NCBI RefSeq assembly: GCF_019312585.1
Contig: NZ_JAHWDP010000002.1
Span: forward strand, 186,001-250,000
Origin: Halomarinibacterium sedimenti
GTDB taxonomy: Bacteria > Bacteroidota > Bacteroidia > Flavobacteriales > Flavobacteriaceae
DNA: 64,000 nt
Reading direction: 5' to 3'
Below are positions 35,224 through 45,474 of the stretch, in pieces. The notes beneath the pieces were generated by a model. The model was given only the letters and a program-made list of their open reading frames with translations, had not been told where the DNA came from and searched no databases. Each line of letters begins with the position of its first letter. Position 1 is the first letter of the stretch. Made by a program: the position numbers and the translations under genes.

Positions 35224-36324
35224 TTGCATAAAATTCCTAATCATATCAAGGTAAAAACACCTGCGCGCATCTGCCTTTTTGGCGATCATCAAGACTATTT
35301 AGGACTACCCATTATTGCTTGTGCCATTAATAGGTTTATGACTTTTGACGCAAAAAAAAATGGCAAAACCTTTTTTGAAATCGCTATGCCCGATATTCAG
35401 GAAGTTAGGGTTATTCAACTGAATGATGACTTTGAAGGAATTGGAGGGACTCACGATTTTTTATTGGCTGGACTTAGGGTGGTAAAGCGTTACGGATGTA
35501 TTCCTTCGGAAGGATTTACGGTGACCATTACTAGCGATATTCCTATTAATGCAGGAGTTTCCAGTTCTTCGGCCTTGAATGTGGGTTGGATTCACTTTCT
35601 ATTAAAAACTTTTGGTTGCAATAAAAAAATTACGCCTCAGTTCATTGCGCAATTAGCCTACGAAGCCGAAGTGGTAGAACACAATTCCCCTGGCGGGAAA
35701 ATGGATCAATACACCATTGCCTTGGGAAATACGATTTATTTGGAAACAGGTCAAAAAACTAAATTTCAGCCATTGGGCTCCAAACTGAAGGGACTCATTT
35801 TAGCCGAATCGGGTATTGCCAAGGAAACTATAGGTACTTTAAAAAACACTCGTGAACTGGCTGAAAAAGCCATTCAAAAAGTAAAGAAGTATGATACTAA
35901 ATTTGAAATACAAACGGCAAAAGTTTCGGATATTTCAAAGTATGTGAATGTTTTAGATATTGAAATCCGTCCCTATTTTGAAGCGGCTATCAAAAATCAT
36001 GAAATTACACAAGCAGCGCTTTCAGAATTTCAAAAAGCAAATTCCAATCATACATATTTAGCAGAATTAATGACAAAACATCACCGCATTTTAAAAGAAA
36101 AATTACAGGTATCCCACCCGAAGATCGACACCATGCTTGAAGCTGCCATGGAAGCAGGTGCATACGGAGGAAAAATTGTAGGTTCCGGCGGTGGCGGTTG
36201 TGCGGTGGTATTAGCATCCAAGGAAAAGGAAGAAGCTATCACACAAGCCTTTTTGAAAGCGGGAGCCAAAGCGGCCTATCCTGTCATTATTTCTAACGGA
36301 AGTTCGGTCAATTATGAAGCATAA
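35224..36324 (+). CDS. GHMP/galactokinase-family sugar kinase
   Basis: About 366 residues. No ATG is available at the 5' end. In-frame TTG codons lie at 35200 (inside the previous gene) and 35224, 2 nt after its stop; I chose 35224, which gives a start just before VKTPARICLFGDHQDY. The GHMP ATP loop is PINAGVSSSSALN (about 115-127) and the C-terminal motif GSGGGGCAVVLA is intact; GGKMDQYTIA matches galactokinase-type enzymes. It phosphorylates a sugar at C1 or similar. It sits between the GH109-like enzyme and a nucleotidyltransferase. Confidence 0.82.
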   Translation: MHKIPNHIKVKTPARICLFGDHQDYLGLPIIACAINRFMTFDAKKNGKTFFEIAMPDIQEVRVIQLNDDFEGIGGTHDFLLAGLRVVKRYGCIPSEGFTVTITSDIPINAGVSSSSALNVGWIHFLLKTFGCNKKITPQFIAQLAYEAEVVEHNSPGGKMDQYTIALGNTIYLETGQKTKFQPLGSKLKGLILAESGIAKETIGTLKNTRELAEKAIQKVKKYDTKFEIQTAKVSDISKYVNVLDIEIRPYFEAAIKNHEITQAALSEFQKANSNHTYLAELMTKHHRILKEKLQVSHPKIDTMLEAAMEAGAYGGKIVGSGGGGCAVVLASKEKEEAITQAFLKAGAKAAYPVIISNGSSVNYEA

Positions 36325-37138
36325 TACCCTTATCATATTAGCCGCAGGTGCCTCCTCCCGAATGAAAAAGTCTTTAAACGACCCTAAAGATTTTAAAGGA
36401 AAAGCCTTGATCCCTTTAGGAAAGGGAAAACCGCCTGTGCTTACCTATTTGCTTAACAACTCAAAGGAAGCGGGTTATCAAAAAATCATTTTGGTGGTGG
36501 GCAAAGATGCTGAAGCGTTTAAGAGTTTTATTAAAAATCTCAAAGGATTCGATGAAATCGAAATTGTATTTGCTACGCAGGAGATTCCTAAAGACCGAGA
36601 AAAACCCTTGGGTACGGCCGATGCTGTTTTCCAAACCATGGAGCAATACCCCGAATTGAAAGAGGAAGTTTTTACGGTGTGTAATAGCGATAATTTGTAT
36701 TCGGTGAAGGCATTGCAATGGTTACGCGATGAGCCAACACCTAATGCGTTTATTAGCTATGATAGAGACGGCTTGCAATTCCCTCAAGAGAAGATTTTGT
36801 CCTTTGCTTTGGTGGTTTTAAATAAGGATGGGTATTTGACAGCTATTATTGAAAAACCCACGGCGGAAGCTTCTGAAAATTACAAAGACACACAGGGCGT
36901 TTTTCGTGTGAGTATGAATCTCTGGAAATTACACGGAGCGGATACTTATACTTATTTGAGAGATTGCCCACTCCATCATACCCGAAACGAAAAAGAACTA
37001 CCCAATGCTATTTTACACATGATTAAAAAAGGGATTTTGGTAAAAAGCATCCCCTTAAAGGAGCATGTACCCGATTTGACAAATAGTAAGGATATTAAGA
37101 TTGTTGAAAATATCCTGAAACAATTTAAAAATCTTTGA
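36314..37138 (+). CDS. NDP-sugar nucleotidyltransferase
   Basis: 274 residues. The N-terminus LIILAAGASSRM is the nucleotide-binding signature of nucleotidyltransferases, with an insertion before KGKALIPLGKG. CNSDNLYSV supplies the metal-binding Asp and IIEKPT is the expected sugar-phosphate region. It would join a nucleoside triphosphate to a sugar-1-phosphate. It overlaps the kinase by 11 nt, so the kinase product is its likely substrate. Sugar identity cannot be read from the sequence. Confidence 0.85.
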   Translation: MKHNTLIILAAGASSRMKKSLNDPKDFKGKALIPLGKGKPPVLTYLLNNSKEAGYQKIILVVGKDAEAFKSFIKNLKGFDEIEIVFATQEIPKDREKPLGTADAVFQTMEQYPELKEEVFTVCNSDNLYSVKALQWLRDEPTPNAFISYDRDGLQFPQEKILSFALVVLNKDGYLTAIIEKPTAEASENYKDTQGVFRVSMNLWKLHGADTYTYLRDCPLHHTRNEKELPNAILHMIKKGILVKSIPLKEHVPDLTNSKDIKIVENILKQFKNL

Positions 37139-37153
37139 TATATTAGAACAAAA

Positions 37154-38539
37154 ATGAAGACGAAAATATTTAGCTTCTTTATACTTTTCAGTAGTATACA
37201 AATTAATGTGTATTCTCAATTTCAAGAACACACTATTAATACGAATCAAATAGTGAATGCTATAGTTTTGGCAGATATTGATGATGATACAGATAATGAT
37301 ATATTAATTACTGGAAACGAGGATAATGTGGTAAAATGGATTGAAAATTTAGATGGAGCAGGTGATTTTAGTATTATTCATGTGATTTATGAAACTCCAT
37401 TTAATGTAGGGAATGAGATAGTTGTAAGTGATGTTGATTTAGACAATGATTTGGATATCTTGGCAAATATAAGTTCATATGATTGTGGATCTGTTTATTT
37501 ATTTAATAATATAGATGGTAATGGAAGTTATGGCTTTGAAACTAATTATTTGAGTACTTGTGGTATTCAAAATGCAATAGTATTTGCGGATATAGATGGT
37601 GATAATGATGGAGACTGGGTTTCAAGTGTTTCATTATCAGAGCTAAACGAATCAAAGCTAAGTTGGTTCAAAAATAATAGCCTAGGAGATTTTGAAGAGC
37701 AAATAATTGATGCTTCTTACCTTAGATCTTTTGAGCTTGTAGATTTTGACAATGATAGTGATATAGATATAATTGGATTTAATCTTGATTCCACTACTAA
37801 TCCAGAAATTATTTGGTATGAAAATATAGATGGATTAGGTGATTTTTCTAAACATATAATTACTATTAATCAAGGCTTAGATTATTATTCAAAATTATTA
37901 TTTAGAGATATTGATAGTGATGATGATTTTGATATAATTTTAGCGCACGATAACATTCTATCATGGTATAAAAATGATGGATTAGGCAATTTTGGTTTTG
38001 AGTTAATTATCAACAATAGTAGCTTTACTAAAGTAAATATTTTGACAGTAGATTTAGATTCTGACGGAAATTTAGATATTATCTCTTCTGGTAGTAATAA
38101 TTCAATAAATTTTTATAAAAATGACGGTCAGGGAAATTTCACAAGATTAAGTATTATTGAAGATTTATACCGATCCCGAAGTCCTATTTTTGTTGATGAT
38201 ATTAACAACGATGGTTTACAAGATATTATAGCTTATTCCACAGTAAATAATCAAATTTCTTGGTATGAAAATTCTGGTATTTTTTCTATTAATAATCCTA
38301 TTAAAAATGAATTTATAATTCATCCAAATCCAATTAAAGATATAATTTTAATTGAAAGTAATTTCCAAATCCTAGAAGTTGAAATTTACAATTTACATGG
38401 GGTATTATTATATAATAGAAGCTTAGATATATCTGAAGAAATTAATATTAATATTTCATCTCTCACAGAAGGAATATACTTCATTAAAGCAATAGATAAT
38501 GAAAATAATTCAACCATAAAAAAAATTATAAAAATCTAA
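37154..38539 (+). CDS. FG-GAP/VCBS repeat protein with T9SS sorting domain
   Basis: 461 residues. Signal peptide ending at VYSQ. Repeated blocks of DIDDDTDNDILI, DVDLDNDLDILA, DIDGDNDGDWV and similar mark FG-GAP/VCBS beta-propeller calcium-binding repeats (about 35-375). The C-terminal about 80 residues (HPNPIKDIILIES, then EGIYFIKAIDNEN) are a type A T9SS sorting domain, so it is secreted or surface-attached by the type IX system. The codon use is strikingly AT-rich compared with neighbours. Ligand unknown. Confidence 0.88.
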   Translation: MKTKIFSFFILFSSIQINVYSQFQEHTINTNQIVNAIVLADIDDDTDNDILITGNEDNVVKWIENLDGAGDFSIIHVIYETPFNVGNEIVVSDVDLDNDLDILANISSYDCGSVYLFNNIDGNGSYGFETNYLSTCGIQNAIVFADIDGDNDGDWVSSVSLSELNESKLSWFKNNSLGDFEEQIIDASYLRSFELVDFDNDSDIDIIGFNLDSTTNPEIIWYENIDGLGDFSKHIITINQGLDYYSKLLFRDIDSDDDFDIILAHDNILSWYKNDGLGNFGFELIINNSSFTKVNILTVDLDSDGNLDIISSGSNNSINFYKNDGQGNFTRLSIIEDLYRSRSPIFVDDINNDGLQDIIAYSTVNNQISWYENSGIFSINNPIKNEFIIHPNPIKDIILIESNFQILEVEIYNLHGVLLYNRSLDISEEININISSLTEGIYFIKAIDNENNSTIKKIIKI

Positions 38540-38545
38540 ATTAAT

Positions 38546-38578
38546 AAAAAAACCCACTAATAACTTAGCGGGTTTTTG
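38546..38578 (+). terminator. Bidirectional terminator between FG-GAP gene and aconitase
   Basis: AAAAAACCCACTAA, loop TAACT, TAGCGGGTTTTTG forms a stem with one mismatch. It lies between two convergent genes and has A and T runs on both sides. Confidence 0.75.
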
Positions 38579-38598
38579 TTTATATAATGCTTTATTAT

Positions 38599-40866
38599 TT
38601 ATGCATTTTGCTTTTTTATCAAGTTTAAAGCAGAACCTTCTCGATACCAATCAATCTGTGCTTTGTTATAAGTATGATTGGCTTTAATCATATCCTTGCT
38701 TCCATCTTTGTGCACCACTTCAATGGTTAAGGGTGTATCGGGTGCAAAGTTGGCGATATCCACAAAGTTAAAGGTATCGTCTTCTTTTATTAAGTCGTAG
38801 TCATTTTCATTGGCAAAAGTTAATGCCAACATTCCTTGCTTTTTTAAGTTGGTTTCGTGAATACGCGCAAAGGATTTTACCAATACCGCAGCTACTCCTA
38901 AGAAACGTGGCTGCATGGCCGCGTGCTCTCTAGATGAACCTTCACCGTAGTTATGGTCTCCAACCACTATGGTTTTAATGCCTTGTGCTTTGTAGGCTCT
39001 TTGTGTATCTGGCACGCCTCCATATTCTCCATCCAATTGACTTTTCACAAAGTTGGTTTTCTTATTAAAGGCATTCACCGCTCCAATAAGCGTGTTGTTG
39101 GAAATATTATCTAAATGACCTCTAAAACGCAACCAAGGTCCCGCCATTGAGATATGGTCTGTAGTACATTTTCCAAAGGCTTTTATCAATAGTTTTACGC
39201 CTTGTAATTCTGCATCTTGAATCGGCACAAATGGTTCTAGCAATTGTAATCTTTCCGAAGAGGGATCCACTTTTACTACCACTCCGCTTCCGTCTTCTAC
39301 TGGTTCTAAATATCCATTGTCTTTTACTTCAAAGCCTTTTGGAGGTAATTCCCATCCTGTTGGCTCGTCCAACATCACTTCTACCCCATCTTCGTTAATT
39401 AACTTGTCGGTCATTGGGTTAAAATCCAAACGTCCCGCTATGGCAATCGCTGCGGTAATTTCGGGCGATGCCACAAACGCATGTGTATTTGGGTTTCCAT
39501 CGGCACGCTTCGCAAAGTTTCGGTTAAACGAATGAACAATAGAGTTTTTAGGAGCGTTTTTAGGATCTTCATAACGTGCCCATTGACCAATACACGGTCC
39601 ACAGGCATTCGTAAATATCTTCGCGTCCAATTTCTCAAACACCTGAAGGATTCCGTCGCGTTCTGCGGTATATCGAACTTGCTCCGATCCTGGGTTAATC
39701 CCAAATTCGGCTTTAGTTTTTAATTTTTTATCTAAGGCTTGTTGTGCGATAGATGCCGCTCTAGAAAGATCTTCATACGACGAGTTGGTACAAGAACCTA
39801 TTAATCCCCATTCTACCTTTAATGGCCAATCATTCTTAGTTGCCTTATCACGCATCGTTCCCACGGGTGTGGCTAAATCAGGAGTAAAAGGACCGTTTAG
39901 TAATGGCATTAATTCATCTAAATTAATATCGATTACTTGATCAAAGTATTGCTCTGGATTGGCATACACCTCTGGATCTGCCGTTAAGTATTCTTTAATT
40001 TTATTAGCTTCATCAGCAACATCGGGTCTATCGGTCGCACGTAAGTAACGATCCATAGATTCGTCGTATCCAAAGGTAGAAGTCGTTGCACCAATTTCGG
40101 CACCCATATTACAAATGGTTCCTTTTCCTGTACATGACATTGACTTGGCTCCAGGCCCAAAATATTCTACAATGGCTCCTGTTCCTCCTTTTACGGTAAG
40201 AATTTCAGCTACTTTTAAAATCACATCTTTAGGAGCTGTCCACCCCGAAAGTTTTCCGGTTAAACGCACTCCAATAAGTTTAGGAAATTTTAATTCCCAA
40301 GCCATTCCTGCCATCACATCTACCGCATCAGCTCCTCCTACTCCAATGGCGACCATTCCCAATCCGCCAGCGTTTACGGTATGCGAATCGGTACCAATCA
40401 TCATTCCGCCAGGGAAGGCATAATTTTCTAACACTACTTGGTGAATAATCCCAGCACCTGGTTTCCAGAATCCAATTCCGTATTTATCAGAAACAGATTC
40501 AAGAAAGTGAAACACTTCGTTACTGGAAGACAATGCCGACTTTAAATCTTGTGCTGCTCCAGATTTTGCCTGAATTAAGTGATCACAATGTACCGTGGTA
40601 GGCACGGCAACTTTTGGCTTCCCTGCTTGCATAAACTGAAGCAGCGCCATTTGTGCTGTAGCATCTTGACACGCAATTCTATCGGGCGCAAAGTCAACGT
40701 AATCTTTACCACGTCGATAGACTTTGGAAGGATTTCCATCCCAAAGATGACTGTATAATATTTTTTCTGAAAGGGTTAAAGGTTTTCCAACAATTTCGCG
40801 CGCTTTATTTACACGTTGAGGGAATTTGGAATACACCTCTTTAATCATATCGATGTCAAATGCCAT
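38599..40866 (-). CDS. Aconitate hydratase
   Basis: 755 residues from ATG 40866 ([15 protein letters not shown]); the frame reaches 40896 but the family start fits better here. Mitochondrial-type aconitase by length and sequence. 4Fe-4S cysteines are in SCTNSS and ACGPCIGQW, with the substrate region SFNRNFAKR and a C-terminal swivel domain ([14 protein letters not shown]). It isomerises citrate and isocitrate in the TCA cycle, in the cytosol. Single gene with a terminator downstream. Confidence 0.95.
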   Translation of the reverse strand: MAFDIDMIKEVYSKFPQRVNKAREIVGKPLTLSEKILYSHLWDGNPSKVYRRGKDYVDFAPDRIACQDATAQMALLQFMQAGKPKVAVPTTVHCDHLIQAKSGAAQDLKSALSSSNEVFHFLESVSDKYGIGFWKPGAGIIHQVVLENYAFPGGMMIGTDSHTVNAGGLGMVAIGVGGADAVDVMAGMAWELKFPKLIGVRLTGKLSGWTAPKDVILKVAEILTVKGGTGAIVEYFGPGAKSMSCTGKGTICNMGAEIGATTSTFGYDESMDRYLRATDRPDVADEANKIKEYLTADPEVYANPEQYFDQVIDINLDELMPLLNGPFTPDLATPVGTMRDKATKNDWPLKVEWGLIGSCTNSSYEDLSRAASIAQQALDKKLKTKAEFGINPGSEQVRYTAERDGILQVFEKLDAKIFTNACGPCIGQWARYEDPKNAPKNSIVHSFNRNFAKRADGNPNTHAFVASPEITAAIAIAGRLDFNPMTDKLINEDGVEVMLDEPTGWELPPKGFEVKDNGYLEPVEDGSGVVVKVDPSSERLQLLEPFVPIQDAELQGVKLLIKAFGKCTTDHISMAGPWLRFRGHLDNISNNTLIGAVNAFNKKTNFVKSQLDGEYGGVPDTQRAYKAQGIKTIVVGDHNYGEGSSREHAAMQPRFLGVAAVLVKSFARIHETNLKKQGMLALTFANENDYDLIKEDDTFNFVDIANFAPDTPLTIEVVHKDGSKDMIKANHTYNKAQIDWYREGSALNLIKKQNA

Positions 40867-41030
40867 AGGTTTTGTCGTTTTTTTGAAGTCCCGCAAATTT
40901 ACAAAAATTACTAATACTTTAAAAATAATACAACAAAATCGAATATTTGATGATTATAATTCAATAAATAGCAATATTTAGTGATTATTTTTAGATAATA
41001 GATAAATATTATATATGAATTTTATCAAAT

Positions 41031-42179
41031 TCACAATTTTGACTTAGCCATTAAATTCCTAAAAAAGGGTTTATCTCGTATATCCATAACCGGTTTTTCA
41101 TAAAAACGATATAGTCCATACGAAAGCACGATGGTAATAATTAGATATCCTATTGAAAAAACGAGTTTATACCACATGGTATTCTCATCCATTTCAAGAA
41201 TAAAATGCATTAATTGAAGAATGATCGAGTAATGCAATAAATACATAGAATAGGAAATGATACTGATAAACGTAATAGGTTTTAAAATAAGGGCTGAAGC
41301 TGATTTTATATTCGACAAAACGGGTAACGAAAACGCGATAAAAATAGAGCAAAGCGGCAAATAAAAAACATTCAAAAAAAGAGGGGTAGTTTCTGAATTC
41401 ATTCCCAACTGTCCTATGATAATATGCATTCCAGCAAAAAAGAAGAGGGACAAAAAGAGGAAAAAGCTCTTAAATGAATTCCAGCTTTTAGGAAATGACA
41501 AAGAAATAAACGCCGCTAATACCCCATAATAAATAGCATCAATTCTATAAAGCATAACCGCTTTTAAATTGATATTCCAGAATTCTAAGGAAGTGGCTCC
41601 GTGGGTATTATTATAGATAAATTTGGTTGCAAGAAAGAACAAAATTATAAAGAGCGTTACGAAGAGAAAGATGGTTTTTCTAGAAATTTTAAATTTAGGA
41701 AGCACTAGTAAATACAATAGTATCGGACCTAATATATAGGCAAATTCTTCAATGGGAAGACTCCACGATTCTGTAAAAAAAATGTCCATACCAAAGGTAG
41801 TATTTTGAAGAAAGCCAAAATACATCCAAAGTGTTTCTGGGAGTTCTCTTCCCAAATAAAACACCACAAATATATTGAGTACCAAAATGAGGTAGTAATT
41901 AGGAAGTGTTCTAAACCAGCGCCTAATAAGGAAGTAAAATAAGTGTGCAGGTTTAAAATGTTCGTTGGTAAATATTCTGAAAAGTATTCTTCCTATAAGA
42001 AATCCACTTAACACAAAAAATATTTCTACTCCCATCACTCCTGCTAGCCTCAATAATGAATAGAATGAGCCTTCCGTATCTGGGAAAACCCATAATGCAT
42101 GAGAACACACCACAAATAATATGGCGGTGGTTCGCATGATATCGAGTCCAAATATTCGTTTGGAATAGTCTATTTTCAA
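41031..42179 (-). CDS. Acyltransferase-3 (OafA-like) membrane protein
   Basis: 382 residues with about ten hydrophobic helices. The N-terminus FGLDIMRTTAILFVVCSHALW carries the His of the acyltransferase-3 family, and the GVEIFFVLSGFLIGRIL motif follows. Such proteins O-acylate sugars of the envelope such as O-antigen or exopolysaccharide. It has no sugar genes beside it. It lies downstream of moxR in the same direction with a 50-bp gap. Confidence 0.9.
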   Translation of the reverse strand: MKIDYSKRIFGLDIMRTTAILFVVCSHALWVFPDTEGSFYSLLRLAGVMGVEIFFVLSGFLIGRILFRIFTNEHFKPAHLFYFLIRRWFRTLPNYYLILVLNIFVVFYLGRELPETLWMYFGFLQNTTFGMDIFFTESWSLPIEEFAYILGPILLYLLVLPKFKISRKTIFLFVTLFIILFFLATKFIYNNTHGATSLEFWNINLKAVMLYRIDAIYYGVLAAFISLSFPKSWNSFKSFFLFLSLFFFAGMHIIIGQLGMNSETTPLFLNVFYLPLCSIFIAFSLPVLSNIKSASALILKPITFISIISYSMYLLHYSIILQLMHFILEMDENTMWYKLVFSIGYLIITIVLSYGLYRFYEKPVMDIRDKPFFRNLMAKSKL

Positions 42180-42229
42180 AAAGAGGTTGTTTCAGTTTTA
42201 ACGAATATACTGAAAATGCCTAAAGGAAA

Positions 42230-43183
42230 TTAATACAACCCTTGAATAATCCCTTCAATAGTTAGGCCTTCGGCTTCGGCTTTATAGTTTTTGATAAGAC
42301 GATGACGAAGCACACCAATGGCTGCTTTTTGCACATCTTCAATATCTGGAGAGAATTTTCCATGTAATGCCGCATTTGCTTTTGCAGCCAAAATAAGGTT
42401 TTGCGAGGCACGTGGCCCTGCTCCCCAATCGATATAATCTTTTACCATTTGTGGGGCAGCATCACTCTTGGGGCGTGTTTTTCCCACAAGAGTAACCGCA
42501 TATTCAATTACATTATCTGCTACAGGAATTCTTCGTATTAAATGCTGATATTTAATAATTTCTTCGGCAGAAAATAATGGATTTACTTGGTAATCATTAT
42601 CAGCAGTGGTGGCTTTAACCACTTCTACTTCTTCAGAAAAAGAAGGATAGTCTAGGTTAATGGCAAACATAAAACGGTCTAACTGTGCTTCTGGTAATGG
42701 ATAAGTTCCTTCTTGCTCGATGGGGTTTTGGGTTGCCAAGACAAAATAAGGTAAATCCAGTTTGTAATGGTGTCCTGCAACGGTAACGGCACGTTCCTGC
42801 ATCGCTTCTAGTAATGCGGCCTGTGTTTTAGGAGGGGTACGGTTAATCTCATCTGCCAAAATAATGTTGGCGAAAATTGGCCCTTTAATGAATTTAAATT
42901 CGCGGTTATTATCCAAAATTTCAGAACCCAAAATATCACTCGGCATTAAATCTGGAGTAAACTGAATTCTCTTAAACTTAAGTCCTAATGCTTCTGCTAC
43001 CGTATTTACCAAAAGTGTTTTGGCAAGTCCTGGCACACCAATTAATAATGCATGTCCGCCAGAAAAAATGGAAAGCAATACCTGCTCCACCACTTCGTCT
43101 TGACCAACGATTACTTTTTTGATTTCGGTTTTTAATGCATTGTATTTGGAAACTAACTGTTCCACAGCAGCAACATCTGACAT
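42230..43183 (-). CDS. MoxR-family AAA+ ATPase
   Basis: 317 residues. Walker A GVPGLAKT (about 58-65), Walker B ILADEINR (about 108-115) and sensor motif LATQNPIEQEG are those of the MoxR/RavA group. These are chaperone-like ATPases that usually act with vWA-domain proteins. No such partner is adjacent here; the next gene upstream is a SurA-like PPIase. It starts 19 nt after the PPIase stop and may be in that operon. Confidence 0.93.
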   Translation of the reverse strand: MSDVAAVEQLVSKYNALKTEIKKVIVGQDEVVEQVLLSIFSGGHALLIGVPGLAKTLLVNTVAEALGLKFKRIQFTPDLMPSDILGSEILDNNREFKFIKGPIFANIILADEINRTPPKTQAALLEAMQERAVTVAGHHYKLDLPYFVLATQNPIEQEGTYPLPEAQLDRFMFAINLDYPSFSEEVEVVKATTADNDYQVNPLFSAEEIIKYQHLIRRIPVADNVIEYAVTLVGKTRPKSDAAPQMVKDYIDWGAGPRASQNLILAAKANAALHGKFSPDIEDVQKAAIGVLRHRLIKNYKAEAEGLTIEGIIQGLY

Positions 43184-43202
43184 AGGTTTTATTTTCTATG
43201 GG

Positions 43203-44666
43203 TTAGTTATTAAGCCAATTACTAGAAAATTGGCAGTCGTAATAATCTCTATTAACGTTAATGTAGGTTTCTTTTATTTTTTTATCCTGCCACTTTTCAA
43301 TGGCTCGAATTTGTTTTTCTTTTAACGCCAATTCCTTAATTTTTTCGTAGTCTTTGCTATAATCGGCTGGGTGTTCGGCGTATTTTTTAGTCACCGTTAA
43401 AATCTTAAACTTACTCTTTCCTGTATAGTCTCTATCTGTAAATACTTTAGAAACTTCCCCTTCTTCAAGATTGTAAACTTGAGCACTTAGCGTGGGATCC
43501 ATTTTGGTTAAATCGAAACGCGTATCAAAAGACACAGGATTTACAAGCTGACCGCCATTATTTTTCGTTTCTTTTTCATTTGAAAACTTTCTAGCGGCTT
43601 CCGCAAATTCTAGATTGCCAGCTACAATTTCTGCCCGGATAGAATCTATTTTTGCTCTAGCCTTATCAATAACGTCTTGCGACACATCTGGGAAAAGAAT
43701 AATATGACGCACATCTATTTCCTGTCCACGCACTTTATCTACAGTCACAATGTGGAAACCAAATTCGGTTTCAAAAGGCTCACTTACTTCGCCCTCTAAT
43801 AATGAAAAAGCAACATCTTTAAATTCCTTGGCAAAAGGAGAATTCTTTTTAATTCCTTCTATTAATCCACCTCGCGAGGCAGAACCATCTTTGGAATAGA
43901 GCACCGCTTTGGTTGCAAAACTGGAACCGTTTTCCACAATATCTCTCCTAAACTCATTAAGCTTATCGATCACTTTCTTTTTTGCAGCTTCGGTTATTTC
44001 GGGTTCTATTACAATTTGTGCCACCTCCACTTCGGCACTAAAAATAGGTCTGTCATCTTCAGGAATGGAAAAGAAAAACTGGCGAACTTCTTCTGGTGTC
44101 ACCTCAACATCCTCCACTACCTTTTGTTGCATTCTATTACCTAACATAATGGTTTTGTTGGTGCTAAAAAGTTCGTCTCGTAGTTCCTGAATGCTCTCCT
44201 TTTTATAAAATTGCGCTACTTTATCTTCGTCACCACCAAATTGATTAATGATATACGCCAATTGTTGATCAAGTGTTTGATTCACTTCATCATCAGACAC
44301 AATCAAACTATCTACTTTCGCATGGTGTGCATACAGTTTATCTTCCATTAGTTTTCCTAATAGTTGACAACGCGTAACATCTTCTATAGAAATCCCTTGT
44401 TGCTGTAATTCCAAATATCCTTTATCGATATCGCTATCCAGCACAACGTATTCTCCAATTACAGCAGAAACACCTTCTGCTTTAAAACGCGTAAATGGTT
44501 TAACCGTATCGTTCACTTTAGGTTTAACACCGATTTCTTCTTTTATAACATTCGTGCTATCTATGACTACTTCTTGCGCTTGAAGCGAAAGAAATGAAAG
44601 GAATACAAGTAGTAAACCGAATTTACTGTTGGGGATATATTTCAAACGTTTTATTTTTAATTGCAT
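43203..44666 (-). CDS. SurA-like periplasmic peptidyl-prolyl isomerase
   Basis: 487 residues from ATG 44666 (MQLKIKRLKYIP); an ATG at 44687 is also possible. Either way the start overlaps the previous gene. Signal peptide ending at LSLQAQ. The N-terminal helical SurA-type chaperone domain is followed by parvulin PPIase domains (FSAEVEVAQIVI..., DVRHIILFP, KDGSASRGGLIEG, FSNEKETKNNGGQ). It assists outer-membrane protein folding. Third of three consecutive chaperone-isomerase genes. Confidence 0.88.
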   Translation of the reverse strand: MQLKIKRLKYIPNSKFGLLLVFLSFLSLQAQEVVIDSTNVIKEEIGVKPKVNDTVKPFTRFKAEGVSAVIGEYVVLDSDIDKGYLELQQQGISIEDVTRCQLLGKLMEDKLYAHHAKVDSLIVSDDEVNQTLDQQLAYIINQFGGDEDKVAQFYKKESIQELRDELFSTNKTIMLGNRMQQKVVEDVEVTPEEVRQFFFSIPEDDRPIFSAEVEVAQIVIEPEITEAAKKKVIDKLNEFRRDIVENGSSFATKAVLYSKDGSASRGGLIEGIKKNSPFAKEFKDVAFSLLEGEVSEPFETEFGFHIVTVDKVRGQEIDVRHIILFPDVSQDVIDKARAKIDSIRAEIVAGNLEFAEAARKFSNEKETKNNGGQLVNPVSFDTRFDLTKMDPTLSAQVYNLEEGEVSKVFTDRDYTGKSKFKILTVTKKYAEHPADYSKDYEKIKELALKEKQIRAIEKWQDKKIKETYINVNRDYYDCQFSSNWLNN

Positions 44667-45474
44667 CTTTGGTAATGTCCTTTTCAAGTTTTTTAATCAG
44701 CTCTTGCTTTCTTTGATTTAAAATTATCTGAATGATAGTGTTTTCGACATGTTGAAGCGGCGCAGTATCATTTCTATCCAGAAAATCTTCAATTTGCAGT
44801 AAATATACTCCTAATGAGTCTTGTAATTGAGCAAAATTGGATTTTTTTAACACTTGGGATTGAGTTGCTAGAATAGGAAGACTCTCAAGTAACTTATCTC
44901 TTTTTATCCATGTAGAATCGTTTAGGTTATACGATTTAAACTGAATATTCATTTCCATTAGCTCTTTCTTGTCTTCTTTATTGAATCGCTTTAGTTTTTC
45001 AGACAGAGAATTTAATTTCGAAAAATTATTTCCCACATGAACATAGCGCAGCTTCAATAAAGGGTCGTTAAGTTTAAAATTCTCTTTATTAAGCTCGTAA
45101 AAAGTAAGCAATTCCGGCTTACTAACTAAACTATCCAGTTCTCGAGAAACAATATTGTTTTTATAGGCCTGTGTGTACAAATCTATTTTATATTGATTTA
45201 CCAAGTGTTCAAACTCATCAAGTTGTTCTTGGGTGAGATTTACTTTCGCTCTATCTATTAACAATTGCTGTGTTGCCCACCTGTTAATATAATTATTTAC
45301 CAATTGCGCACTATCTTCCAATTGTGAAGTTTCAGAAAATAGTTCATTTAAATCTGCTTTATATAAATAAGATTGGTTTACCCTGGCTACAGGATTTCCG
45401 GACACTTCTTGCTTAAAATAATCGCAAGAGGTCACTGTAACCACCAATATGGACAACCAAAGAAGATTCTTCAT
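44623..45474 (-). CDS. Lipoprotein resembling the SurA N-terminal domain, no PPIase core
   Basis: 283 residues. Lipoprotein signal with VVTVTSC (lipobox Cys17). The sequence (GNPVARVNQSYLYKADLNEL, then QLVNNYINRWATQQLLIDRA) resembles the chaperone arm of SurA/PpiD. A parvulin core is not evident, so catalytic activity is doubtful. It sits between two PPIase genes, one base after the stop of the upstream one and overlapping the next. It probably works as a chaperone subunit in outer-membrane biogenesis. Confidence 0.8.
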   Translation of the reverse strand: MKNLLWLSILVVTVTSCDYFKQEVSGNPVARVNQSYLYKADLNELFSETSQLEDSAQLVNNYINRWATQQLLIDRAKVNLTQEQLDEFEHLVNQYKIDLYTQAYKNNIVSRELDSLVSKPELLTFYELNKENFKLNDPLLKLRYVHVGNNFSKLNSLSEKLKRFNKEDKKELMEMNIQFKSYNLNDSTWIKRDKLLESLPILATQSQVLKKSNFAQLQDSLGVYLLQIEDFLDRNDTAPLQHVENTIIQIILNQRKQELIKKLEKDITKDAIKNKTFEIYPQQ

